Part shown: positions 25,318 through 36,871 of the stretch, piece by piece | How positions within the stretch are numbered: the stretch's first letter is position 1 | Layout of the letters: the number at the start of each line of letters is the position of its first letter | Origin: Cryptomeria japonica | Lineage: Eukaryota > Streptophyta > Pinopsida > Cupressales > Cupressaceae | Assembly (NCBI RefSeq): GCF_030272615.1 | Contig: NC_081411.1 | Span: 158,450,471 to 158,514,470 of the forward strand | Reading direction: 5' to 3' | DNA: 64,000 bases | Translations under genes and position numbers: made by a program | The notes under the pieces: model-generated | Seen by the model: the letters and a program-made list of their open reading frames with translations, nothing else | The model's database searches: none | Told to the model about the DNA's origin: nothing

Positions 25318-28300
25318 ATGCCTTTCTTCCTACATTGAGTGGAAACATGAGTTAGAACAAAATTTCTAAGAAATGATAGACTGCATCCTGTAATACACAT
25401 TTACTCATGTGTGCATATGTTAATTCCTATGTATATCAAATGTAGTGCCTACTTTGAGTACCCAAATTATCAAACAAAGAATCATCATGCATAACTCAGA
25501 AAAGCATATATATTTATAACATATTTGTGCCATGTGCAGATACAGGTATAATCATAATTATTTTAGCATGTGGACTAAAATGTGGGTCCCACAAGGGTTG
25601 AGTCCAGCATGTTTCCCTTTCGGGTCAAAGCGGGATCTCAAAGGATAGTTATCTAGAGACAATATGAAAATCAATGCATATTACAGGGGCAGAAGGGTGC
25701 AAGAACCAAGGCTCAAACTAGATCAGATCAATGATAACAAAAGATTGACCAACTACAAGCATATGCTTCTAGTTAATCATTTCTCTCATATATAGACCTA
25801 TAGAAGTCATTAGAGCAGTCAAACAGTATAAAAGATAGAGATTGCTAGAGATCATCATGTCTTGATAGCCATTATATAATGTATAGATCAAGGTTGCAAG
25901 AACACATATTTATTAAGAAAGCTTTATCATGAATGACAAAGGGCAAATCCAGAGACAGAGGCACATTATTATAGCAGTCCTAAGTCTTTTTAAGGAGAAC
26001 AATATTGTAGAAAATATAGTGACAAGCCATAGTGAAAATATAGTCACAACATGCATTAACAATCCTTAACAAGATGAATCAAAGAAGAAGCTAATACATT
26101 GCTAATGCAAGAGCCACAATATCCAAATGTCTTGGTCAAATTGAAGATGTTGATCCTCAGTAATAAAGTATACGTAAGGAGAATAGGACAGGCATGATCT
26201 CAGATATTCATAAGAAGGAACATTAGAATAAATATTCCAAAACCATTAAGTAGGGTTGCAAGACTTTAGAATCTTGGTTTTATGCTTAAAATAAAATTGC
26301 AGACCCTAGGATAATATGCACATTTACATTCATATGAGGTAGAAGTTAATAACAGTGAGAACAAAAATTCTAAATCAACAAATATAGTATCAAACCTTGT
26401 CAAAGGTAATTAGCAATAAGATCACAAAGCATATACAATTTTGATAATCATGGAGTTTGTCTCAAACCTTCTTAAAAGTAGTCATAAATCTTCCTGTAGA
26501 AGTCATGAATAATCTTCTCGACACCACGATAGTGAAATGATTAAAGCAACCTCAAATGGTGAGTATGTAATAGAAACTAAGAGTAGTCATATAGTCACCT
26601 CCAACTAAACTAAGGGTATCACTCAGAGTTTTTATAATAAGAATCTACAGCAACACATAGTCAAACGTATCAAAGATGTAGTTCATGATGAAAAGACAAC
26701 TTCAGGTTAATGTGAGCAACTCCAATACAAGATAGAACAACTCATAGTATATAGTAACAAATGGTTGCCATCATCATCATACATACATAGCGATTTGTTG
26801 ACAGTGATATGGTTGTTTGTAGCCCTATAAAGGACATCCTCAGTCAAGAGTAGTTAAGACAATAAAATTTGTTGCTAAAGCAGTAAAAAAGAAAATAGAG
26901 TAGCCACAGTAAATTATGAGCATCAACCATAACAATACTTTAAAGGCAACAGTTTAAGCACAAATGAATAATATTTTCAGAGAATAATTTTCTTACTATT
27001 GTTGAAGCAAAAATCAATATTATTTTATAATACAGACAGCCCCGAAGCAAGGTTACAGGGTTTAAATGCACTAATGCATGTATCTTCAATCTAGAAAAGT
27101 ATCACAATTATCAGTAGTCATGCATAATGGTGATAATACTATCACTGTGTTATAACAAAGTCTACTTGAAGCCAAACTTCCCTTATAGCTAAAAGCTATA
27201 ACATAGACTCATCATTCACGGTTATGGTAAGAAAATCACAATGACTTCATGGTCATTATAATAACCTTTACAGTGGCAGCTATATGAAGAAAATGGCATT
27301 TACTATAAAATAAAAAGAGAGAGAACATATCAGTTTTGACAGAAATTCCAAAAATGTAATAACCACAGAAAAACAATAGGGAAAAGAAAAAATTCTTTCA
27401 GATGAATCAACAAGCAACATATCTAGAACAACAACTGTATTAACCATAGTGCGTATAAGGACTATCACCAACAATAGCATATGAAATAGTAAACTCACCT
27501 ATTAGTGCTCGATCTGAAAAAAGCCCTCAGAATCGCCTTCAAAGATCTCATGGCCACCATTTGTTTGCAGGATGTTAGCTAGGGTTCCAAATCCCTTGGT
27601 GACATGTAGCTTCATCAAGAAGCTTCGATGTATAAAATGAAAGTAAAATATCTTTGCTACTTTTTGTTGAGGATTCCTTTACCCTATGTCAGCTTCAGGT
27701 ATTTTTGTGGCATTGTTTTTATAAAATGCTTTGAATTAATCAAAACCCGCGGCCTCATATTTTTAGAAAATGCTAGGTATTATCACTTGTATATGGCCGA
27801 ATAGGGCAGTACCCTCATACGTGTCTTGTATTGCCTTAGGTTTTGGTATAATGACTTTAAAACACACATCATGTGCCACATCACCTTTGAAGAAGTTGTG
27901 TTTTAGCACATATACGTACTTGTAATTATGTGTTTGCATATATATGTATTGTAAAACATTTGACTTTAAGGTGTGATTATAAGCCTTAGTAGTCATTTTG
28001 TTATTATTCAATGCAAATAGAGGTGGCCTAAAGTTTCTTTTGCCAAGTGTCTTAGTCAAATGACGATGAAGACTCAATCAATGAGAGATGCCAAGCATAT
28101 AGGGCATGTGTGCCAAGGATTTAGGTGTAGTTGAGGGTTGTTTGAGTAAATTTAAGGAAAGTTATTGAGGTTTTGAGATGTCATCATGTTTGACTAAGTC
28201 ATTTTTTACTTTTTCACACCTTTGGAGTACTTTTGGATGAGATCTAGGGGCTAGATTCTAAGGATATTTGTTGAATCCTACCCCAATCAGTTTATGGTTC

Positions 28301-28743
28301 CTATCTTCTTGGAGTTTTGGATGGAGAAGATAGTTGGTCCATATAGTCATCTTTTGGACTCATTTGTGGAGTTCTTGATATTGATGCAGACTTGAGAGAC
28401 TTAGTGGCTACTTACAGTCCTTAGCTCAGTTTGGCATACTTTTGTTTTGTAATTCATATTATGATATACAAAGATTGCCTTGGAGATCTTTTACAACAAC
28501 ATTTCATCTTCTTGTTATTTGTAGAGTTGTGTAAATGTGCGATTGATAAAATTTGTTAGTGAAATCTCTTTGTTTCCTCTCACATTTTGTCTCATTAATT
28601 TCAGACCTTCTCTATGATAAGTGTGATGTGCAAGTTGTAGGTAGTGTCAAGTAGATATTGTAAGCTCTTGATTGTAAAATTTTCTTTTCCTTTATAAGAG
28701 AAAGAAAGTATTTTGAACTTCCTATGAAATATTAATGCATGTG
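25318..28743 (+). repeat. 3' LTR of element B, second part, broken at 28743
   Basis: Continues the B LTR after element C. From 26261 it aligns with the 5' LTR (8468 onward). Between 25560 and 25620 it shares a GTGCAGATA...GCATGTGG...GTTGAG...CAGCATG string with the G LTR near 62340. The alignment to the 5' LTR stops abruptly after ATGCATGTG at 28743, where H begins; the missing LTR end is presumably beyond the window. No genes seen. Confidence 0.75.
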
Positions 28744-28810
28744 GGTATCAGCACAAAGATGGTGGTCAAAAAAGTGGACACCACCCTAAAAAAACATGAA
28801 AAAACAAGCA

Positions 28811-28970
28811 CCGCGTACGCGGTTATAAAATTTGAAATCACCCCGTACGCACTTAGGTCCATTTTTCTCGAGCCTAAAAAAGGTAGCGTATACACACTGA
28901 TTTTAGGAAAGTGAGAGCGTATGTGCTCATAAGCCCTAAAGAATCGCGTATGCGGTACCTATCAAAAAGA
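28811..28970 (+). repeat. Cluster of GCGTACGC-like palindromes
   Basis: ACCGCGTACGCGGT at 28811-28824 is a perfect 14-bp palindrome. Related units follow: CCGTACGCA (about 28844), AGCGTATAC (about 28884), GAGCGTATG (about 28916) and TCGCGTATGCGG (about 28952). Five copies in 160 bp, CpG-rich in otherwise AT-rich DNA. Confidence 0.7.
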
Positions 28971-29045
28971 GTTTTAAAAAAATGGGTCTTATTTTCCCAT
29001 GACCACGACATTTTTTTCCCCATTTCCTCCACGAAACCGAGAATG

Positions 29046-31621
29046 GGGTGCCTCATTTCTCCTCCAAATACTATGGATCAAGGTTATTTTTTCTTAATTT
29101 TTGTCTTTCTTTCTCGTTTATTCAATTTGTTTTACATTTGAATTTAATTTCGTTAATTTTGATTAGGTTTTTTTATTTTTTGTTTCAAAAACCAGAGTCT
29201 CATAATCCACAACAAGAACAACAAAATGCACCTCTTGAAAACCCACAAGATACACCCCCAATTCCTCCTTTTGAACACACACTTGAAACACGAGAGCAAT
29301 TGATTAATCAATTAGGGAAAAAAACATTTAAAATTAATAGACTAATTATTAAATTGGAAACATTTGAACTTGAGCATCATAAATCTCTCACCACTAGCCT
29401 AGAAACATTATCTAGTGGCATCACAACCATTTCCACATGAATTAAAAAATGGTGAAACTTTAGGGATAGGTGTCATCAATACTATGTTGATGGGTTATCA
29501 TACAAAGGAGTGAAAAATAAAAATATTAGTAAACAACAAATATGTGCCCTTTTTGTTGATCCTAAAATTGGTGAGTTGTTACCTCTTAATGCAAAGACGT
29601 GGTGGATGGTCTTTGATGATCCACCTTGTAATAATTATGAAGTGCCATTGTATTTTTTGAGAAAAGTATACTGTGAGTTCTTCCTCAATGTGCAGCCAAA
29701 CTATTTTTACATGAGAGAGTTACATGGTTGAGGTGGCGGCTTTGCCCAAGATAGACTTGGAGCCCATAGGCGAGTAGCCCCAGAGAGTCATCTCTCCTTA
29801 GCACCCAAACCCAATGTGCATCAGGTTGTCCCAGTAGAGCTGAAAGAGTCGATGGAGCTACAGACTCTTCAAGAAGCCACAACATTGACTGGTGCCATCA
29901 TCCAACATGGAACATCATTAGCACACCCTATTGTACTAGATGATGAGCCATTAGTTGCTCCATGTGGTGACAAAGAGCCTATTCAGCATATGTGCAACAA
30001 TTGCTCAGGGATATGCTTAAGGACGGATGATGCAGCCGTTGCAGATGGATCTACATCTCATTCATGCATGATTTATGGGAGTAGATGTCAGATCCGCACA
30101 ACTGATGATTTGGCGTTGATAGAGGAGTTGATGGACATCGTGTTTTCCCATCAGCGACAGACACAGGTGTGTTGATTTGAATTTATAGCATTTTATTTAT
30201 CTGTCACTTTAAATTTTTATTTACATAAATGAATTTTCATTTATACATCAATTTAAATTGAGACAAATAGTATGCATTTCAGGATGCACTAGCGGTATCC
30301 CATACTCCTCCCGCAGTTACTACAGCTACAACTTCAATGCTTGAGGTACAAATTTTGTAACATGTTATAATAGAATAATACACTTTGAATTCAAATTTTT
30401 TTACAAGATATTCTAACTATCTTTAATGCTTGGTCCAATTTTTGGTTTGTAGGTGTTGACAGAGGACCAAATGTCCCATATTGATGACATCACGCTCTTA
30501 ATGATCGATTTTGCCCTACAAGGTTATACGGTATCATATTTTGCACTTTTTTTATTATGTATTATTTTGATGGAATATGCAAGTTATTTTATTTTAGATT
30601 TTTTAAATTATATTTAATATATTATTTGTACTAATATCTCACATTAATTTTTTTTTTTTAGGGTACCCCCTCTGCATTTAGGCCTTGTCCTAAGAAAAAT
30701 AATTCCTCGAAGATGCCAAAATGTGGGAAGAAGGTAATTGAACACATTTTTAGTTGTACAATTGTTTGAAAATGTTGAAATCAAGTCTTAGTTGGGGTTT
30801 GTAGATTCATTAGTGTTTTTTATCGATTTTACATGTACATCAACCATTTAGCTATGCGGATTTGTTGAATGCACCTGATTCACCCATGGATCAAGGAGGG
30901 CAAAGGTATATATCTCTACTTTATTTTCTTGATTTCATGATTATATGCACGTGTACATGTGAACTTGTGATAAATTATAATCTTATAATTTTTTCACACA
31001 GGAAATATCCATAGCTTCTTCATCAATGGCGAGCCCTCCTCCATGCATTGGAGAAGCATCTTAGGATCTGGTACACTTTTATTTGATATATTACATTAAT
31101 TGGTGTTAACCTACAATACTTATCATTATATTAATTGTATTTAATCTTTAATCATTTTTTGCATATGTAATAGCGACAGTTTCTCCATCGATGGTGAGCA
31201 ATCCTCCGTCCATTGGAGAAGCATCTTAGGCACTGGTACACCATTGTTATCTATATTATATCTTTTTAAAGTGTTTTTTATGTATTTATGTTATTTTATT
31301 GTATTAATTTTACATTTAATCTACAATAGACCCCTTCGCGGTCCGGCCATAACGTGGATCCTTTTAAGTTTGTCTTCAAGAAAAATCCTAAGAGTGACAA
31401 GGACAGGAGAGCGAAGACATTAGCTCCGAGATCAGCCAATGAGGTAATCTACATTTCAATTGCAAATGAATTATAGTTAAATGCATAGTTATGTTGTTAA
31501 TTGTGAACTATTTTCTACGAAATAATTCTAACTTGGCTTTTGAATTGTGGTTTTGCAGCCATCTGGAAAGCCGCGTACTCCATTGAAGAGGCTCAATTTT
31601 GATGATCCACCACAAGTTTAG
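29046..31621 (+). pseudogene. Unknown multi-exon gene of element H
   Basis: Proposed exons: 29046 (or ATG 29073)-29082, 29196-30166, 30283-30345, 30453-30530, 30662-30733, 30852-30905, 31002-31070, (31174-31235), 31330-31443, 31559-31621. All junctions have GT...AG, and exons 3-7, 9 and 10 are whole numbers of codons, so all introns after the first are phase 0. The large exon encodes a Pro/Gln-rich start, a basic stretch and a Trp-rich segment (LPLNAKTWWMVFDDPP); later exons encode VLTEDQMSHIDDITLLMIDF and the basic end KPRTPLKRLNFDDPPQV before TAG. In-frame stops in exon 2 (near 29438, 29453 and 29729) and exon 6 are TGA, as expected from CGA; exon 7 has a TAG. No family recognised. The phase-consistent exon structure argues it was a real gene. 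Confidence 0.6.
31002..31235 (+). repeat. Duplicated exon block in the H gene
   Basis: Exon 7 (31002-31070) and the block at 31174-31235 are diverged copies, sharing ATTGGAGAAGCATCTTAGG and the following donor GGTACAC. The second copy has lost the homologous acceptor and its length is not a multiple of 3, so it may be skipped or dead. Confidence 0.7.
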
Positions 31622-31797
31622 CATAATATAGTGTTAGTTGTGGTCATAAAATGATCAATACATGTAGATTTATTCTACATTTTTATTGTATATCGATTTG
31701 GACATGGCATATGCCACATTTTTGTAATACTTGTATTGACTTAGCAAACATGCCTTTTTTTGATATATATAAATGGTGATATTCGATCCAATAAATG

Positions 31798-32120
31798 TGT
31801 ATTGAGCTCATTATTGTGTATTTATTGCATTTTGTGGCTGTCCTTTTATAAAGTTAATTGATCATTTGCCTATGTAATCAATAATATGAATATAAACAAC
31901 AACAATCTATGATATAAAACATTGCAATCATAGAATATGATTTGATAAAAAATTTAAAATGTTGAATTAACCCTACAAAAATCCTTCTATTGAGTTAATT
32001 ATTGTGTATTCACTATATTTGGTGGCTTCCCATTTATAAATTTAAATGAATATTTGTCTAAGTAATTAACAATATGAATATAAACAATAAAAATCGACAA
32101 TATGAATATAAACAACAATA
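31798..32120 (+). repeat. Tandem-type duplication downstream of the H gene
   Basis: Two diverged copies of about 105 bp (about 31798-31905 and 31992-32095), each with ATTGTGTATT, GTGGCT, TTTATAAA and a tail AATATGAATATAAACAA; a further tail copy sits near 32100. Confidence 0.6.
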
Positions 32121-32139
32121 TGTGTGTGGTGCGAGAGCA

Positions 32140-32632
32140 TTTTCACTTTCTTAATGGTCAAATTTTGGTTCTCGTTTGAACAAACCGACGTCACAAGCAC
32201 ATCCAAGTGGGAAGGTTTACACTAGGCATGGTCCTATCATGCATCCCATAGTTTTGAAACATTGAGTCATACCCTACCGACATGATCTCTCAAGTGCCCT
32301 GATTCCAAAATCTTGTCAAACTTTGACAGACTGTTTCTTGCAATCTAGGGCACATATAATCAATCCATTTGAACCTGTGGAGTCATGTGAGGCTCCTCTA
32401 CAATGGGCTATCTTATTTTTTTACGACTCATAGCCATTTTCAATTGGTAGCATTTTTTTGCCTACTGCAAAAACCGTCAATTGCAAGCAATGTAAAGTTG
32501 TAAGATAGGCTAGAATTGATTTGGTTCATCATGTACACAAACCGACATCACGAGTGCATTTGGGTGGGTAGGTTTATCCTATGAATTATCCTCTCATGCA
32601 TCCCAAATCATGGGAATGTCGAGACTCATACC
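32140..32632 (+). repeat. Direct repeat pair next to the E insertion
   Basis: A 110-bp unit at about 32165-32275 recurs at about 32520-32632 (ACAAACCGACRTCACRAG, then CTCATGCATCCCA, then GAGTCATACC or GAGACTCATACC). Element E inserted at the very end of the second copy. No coding content seen between them. Confidence 0.6.
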
Positions 32633-35165
32633 TGTTAGACACAATGCACCACTGAGAAGGGGGTGAATCAATGGTTCTCAAACTTTTCCCTTTAACTATC
32701 CTTATGAAACTATACCAATTAATAGATCTAACTGAATGCAGACTTACTGGTTATTGATGAGACTAAACACAAATGGATTCACATAAAGGGACATCACTTA
32801 TAACCAGTGTGTAGGAGGAAAACCCAAGATGGGAAAAACCTCAGTGAGAAATGTTGTTGGAGTCTACAGCTCCAATCCAGCCTCACACTCAATCTTTGTT
32901 ACAACATTTAGGGCACCAACCCAAGGAGCACCAACCCAAGGATCACCAACCCCTGATTTAGGGCAGAAACCCAGGGACCACCAATCCTTGATTTAAAGCA
33001 CCAACCCCTAACTAGTTTATGGGCTACAACCCAAAGGAGTTACAACTCAGTGACCACAATGAACATTCAAATAGAAAAGTAATACTGTAGTTACAAAAGA
33101 GTTTTGCAACCTATGCACATAACTTCCTTTTGTCGGTGAGACACATTCTGTGCTACATCGGTTCACTCTTATGTTGCTCTCATCTGTTGTTGCATTGCCG
33201 ATAAAATCTACCGGTTCACCACTACCCTTCTTCTTGCTCTACTAGTTCTCCTTCTCACTGCTCTTCTCTTTAGTACCCTCTGCTATCTTCTTTCTAGTAC
33301 AAGAACCTATCGATTATCTCCTCTAAAGCAATCTAGCTACTTTACTAGTTGCTGAAACCATATTGGTTAACCCTCTATTAAACCCTATTACCAATTTAAC
33401 CTTCACCCCCTCAATCACTATTATCATCAACTATTTTCCCTCTGACTAATCTAAAATTCTCATGCAGCACTTAATCACTTCACAGTACCTCTATCTTTTT
33501 CCATCTAGCAGCTCCCTTCTATGATTTTGGCTTCCTTATTTACAACCTGGTTTTCCCACCAAAAGCCAATTCAAATCACAGGCAGTTAGGGTTTCCCCAT
33601 CAACCTCAAGGAAAACTAAATCCAATTAGAACATATCCGATCTGATCTCCAAGATAGTTATCTGCACATCTCTGCCATTGTCGTGCCTTCTTGATCACGC
33701 CTTCTATCTTTGGCAATCTGCTTTTTACCCTATTAGTTGGTTTCTTAGTCAACCACCAAGATTGGTCTTGCAGTTTCCTTCATCTGCCTCGATCTCCTCA
33801 ACCAGTCATAGTTGGATCTCGATTTTCCTCCTAACCTCGATTCGTAAACCTCTGCAACACATCCCATGATTTACAAGTTCTACCATTAATATCGACCCAC
33901 TCTTCAAGAACCTCGCTGATGTAAATTCCATCTACTACTATATGTAATTCCACCACCTTGACTCCATGTGGCATCCATGTCGACCAACTACCACCTTGGA
34001 TCTTTGTGTCGGTTCAAATAGGATCACCAACCAAACACTCAACCGGTTCTTCTTTTCTGTCCGTTCACTAACCTTGTCGGTATCTCACACTTTACCAGTT
34101 AACCTTCATGTCTGATATTTGCTAAATTATCGATGAAACACCTTAACCAGTTGCTAGACATGTCTATCCATAGCATGCTCATTTTCATCAGTTGGGAGAG
34201 CTTCTGCATCTGCACCTTGTCCATATTACTAGTGGACTTACATACCGGTAAGCACCCTTGATGACACCATGTCATCAAACTTCAGCAAACTCCATCTTTA
34301 AACTAACCATTTTCCTCTGTCCAAATCTGGTAAGCCTTGTCTCCTCCTTGATCAGCTTGGACCATATCTTAATCGGTTTGTCATGGTGACAAACCCATCA
34401 CTCTTCATCTACACCGGCATACCAACATGTCTTCTCTATCAGTCTAGTGCATATCCCTAATTTCATGCACTTGAGGCATTCCTTTGATTCATCGATAGAT
34501 TCAGTGTCAGCCTTCAAACATCTGCCTTTACCTCTTCTTCCTTATCTCACAAAACTATAATGCACATTATGTATAATAGGAGATAATTTCCACTTACTAG
34601 TGGAGTGATACCTTGTCATTTGCATCCTGCAATGCACTCATGTGGCTTCCCTGTTTGGGCAGCACATCTTCAAATAGGCACATGTGATTCAGTGTGGGCA
34701 CATTCAGTGTAAGTCATCTCTTCTCAACGTGAGTGCATCTTCATCTGGTGGGAGTCTTGTTGTTCTGCAACCTCGCAACATACCGGTGACCTCTTCATTT
34801 TTCTCCTTCGGTATTGATGTGATTTAGGTAACATTCTTCCTCTTCATCACAAACACCATCCAAGCATCCTGCTCATTGTCAATAGTTCACTTACTAGTTG
34901 ACATACTCTCCTTACCAGTTTTATACTGTATCAGTAACCTATCCATTTCATCCACATGCAAGTCAAACACTAACTTGTGTACCAGTGTCTCCAGTGGTCA
35001 TTCCTATGAAGGATATACTCTTCTTTACCTTACCAGTGCACTACAACACAAGGTGAGATCAATAATATCTCATTGTGTACTCCTCCTTGAAACTATTGCA
35101 CATACATCTCCTATACCGATAGTCATCCCATACCAGTTGACATCAATGACAACACAATACCAACA
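32633..35165 (-). repeat. 3' LTR of element E
   Basis: 2,533 bp, plus strand TGTTAGACACAATGCACC ... CACAATACCAACA. It matches D and the beginning of the 5' LTR at 51937. It contains a CACCAACCC minisatellite (32909-33040) and multiple ACCGGT/ACCAGT motifs. Open frames inside, such as one at 34876-35328 on the plus strand, are not supported as genes. Confidence 0.9.
32909..33040 (+). repeat. CACCAACCC minisatellite in E LTR
   Basis: Repeated units of about 15 bp based on CACCAACCCAAGGAG, alternating with CCTGATTTAGGG. The same array occurs at 52217-52345 in the other LTR and in shorter form in D at 19195-19250. Confidence 0.75.
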
Positions 35166-35180
35166 ATCTCTCCCTTTGGC
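35166..35180 (-). other. Polypurine tract of element E
   Basis: Minus strand GCCAAAGGGAGAGAT immediately before the 3' LTR; nearly the same as that of C. Confidence 0.8.
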
Positions 35181-36842
35181 ATTGATGTCAACTCGTGTAG
35201 TATCCAGCATACTACATAGTCTCTCTCCTCCTTTGTGTCATCCAACTCTCACCCTTTGTATAATCCATGGATTCTCACACATGCAGTATGCGGTATACTA
35301 CAGAAACTTTCTCCCCCTTTTTCAATAATGGAAAAGGACACTATCAGGGTTTCATTCCTCCTTGTATTTACAAGTCACTGACAAAATTTTTTCTCCTCAC
35401 TTATCTTCATCGGATGCATATTCTCCTTTGATACCACTTGTTACATCTTCTCAGGTCACAACAATTGAGATGGAGGACTCAACCATCAATTGACACCAAT
35501 TGAGTATGTAAATATGATACTATTTTCTAAAACACTCAATTGCAGAAGGATGTGTCAGCGAATACTAGTCACCTACCGGTCAAACTGCAACACTTCCCAT
35601 TTGATCCCAAATTTCTTGAGAATCAAATGTGATTGTACTATGAATACAACCAACCAAATGACAAGTAGATACCCATAACCATGAAATTCTCCTGGGTATC
35701 CCTACTAGAATTTCCATCATCTACAGTTTGGGCAGTCAGTATCCTTACAAGTTGAAGCATGTCGGCTCAACATCATAAGCACTTGAACTCCCCCTGATTC
35801 ATACTTCTCAAGGTCCTTGTATCTAGTCAAGTCCAATATCAGGGCTCCAATCTTTACCATATACTAGTTGAGCTATGCAATTGTGATCCTCTGTTGATCT
35901 TTCAACTCCATTATTTCAACACAGCCTATGCCATGATCTTGGATGTACAATGCCATACAATTTCATCACCATGCCATGAATCAAAATGGCTAGCCCAAAA
36001 ACATGCATGCCTGCATGATCAACCACTAGGCCAACACATGTCATTTAGGTTCTCATCAACACCACCTGAGACATAGACTCCACATTCCATGCTACTGGGG
36101 CTATTGCAATGATCTCCAACCTTATTGTCTTACATAACCTATAAGTACCTATTAGCATTCATGTCGATAACATCCTGCACATATCGGTTTCATTTACCGG
36201 TTCATCATCACTACCAAAGCACCTTCCTGGACTCATGATACCAATTGTTAATCTCCATCCATTGACACATGCAATAGTGATCCATCTTTCATCTTTAGGT
36301 GTGTGGACAAGGCAGTAACTACACACACACTGCCATCTCATTTTCTTCCTCTTATCGGCAACAACTTATTCTTCCAAGTGTCCTTTTTTACTTAGGGGGT
36401 GAATGATCTAGTTCAATATACTACTCTCCCTGAGATCCTGCATCTCCTTTAGGCTTTAGGAGATATTATCTATGCATTGAATGCATAGTGTCAATCCATA
36501 GTTGCATCCTCTTGCCTCTTCCTCCATACCTACTTGGTCTCACTCTTCTTCCCATTTTCAGTATTGGGAGCAGGTCTCACCATCTTCTGTTTATGGGTCT
36601 TTTCTTTTCCAGATTCTACACCATTGCCAAAAGTAGTGCTATAGTAGCACATAACATCCATCCCAACTTCATGATTGGGGAATGTCTTGACATACTAGTT
36701 TGACCACCTTCTTTTGGTCATATTGTTGTGACTGGCAACTCAAACCAATGGACCTCTTGCTCCTGCAAGGACATTTCTTCTTTGGTTCCATGCAGGTCTC
36801 TGACTTTCACATGCTCTGTATCCATTTTTCTATAGAGCATAG
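35181..36842 (-). pseudogene. Downstream interior of element E, including gag C-terminal remnant
   Basis: 1.66 kb of minus-strand interior between the F insertion and the polypurine tract. The part nearest F (about 36842-36600) continues the gag frame from 50109, with a degraded third knuckle-like stretch (CYYSTTFGNGVESG, about 36650). A 60-codon frame at 36341-36159 is open but resembles nothing known to me. The rest shows no protease, integrase, RT or RNase H signature. Stops are frequent. Confidence 0.5.
36838..36842. repeat. Target site duplication of element F, left copy
   Basis: CATAG, identical to 50104-50108. Confidence 0.95.
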
Positions 36843-36871
36843 TGTATACACCTAAAAATGGTCTGAAGATA

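Larger units (their letters stand above)
8468..28743 (+). mobile_element. Element B: non-autonomous long-LTR element (LARD-like)
   Basis: B has a 5' LTR truncated by A, a PBS-like site at 11876, a 2.8 kb internal region with a gag-like ORF only, and a 3' LTR starting at 14676 that is interrupted by C and then broken by H at 28743. The two LTR copies align from 8468/26261 to about 11537/28743, with roughly 85-90 percent identity judged by eye. The site CGGCATGCCTGGTGGGAC and the LTR start TGTTACCAAA closely match element G, so B appears to belong to the same lineage but lacks RT, RNase H and integrase. It is the oldest element in the window, since A, C and H all insert into it. Confidence 0.75.
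28744..32632 (+). mobile_element. Element H: unclassified insertion carrying a multi-exon gene
   Basis: The sequence starts where the B LTR alignment breaks and runs to the E insertion at 32633. It contains a palindrome-rich segment (28811-28970), a spliced gene (29046-31621) and a tail with direct repeats (31798-32632). Being inside an LTR it is most likely a transposable element, and clustered short palindromes near one end beside a small-exon gene recall CACTA-type DNA transposons, but no CACTA-like terminus or transposase was seen. Its right end lies beyond the window because E and G interrupt it. Confidence 0.45.

Noticed and set aside
34876-35328. 150-codon plus-strand open frame in E LTR
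   Set aside because: Lies wholly inside an LTR, Ser/Leu-rich without domain, not preserved in solo LTR D.
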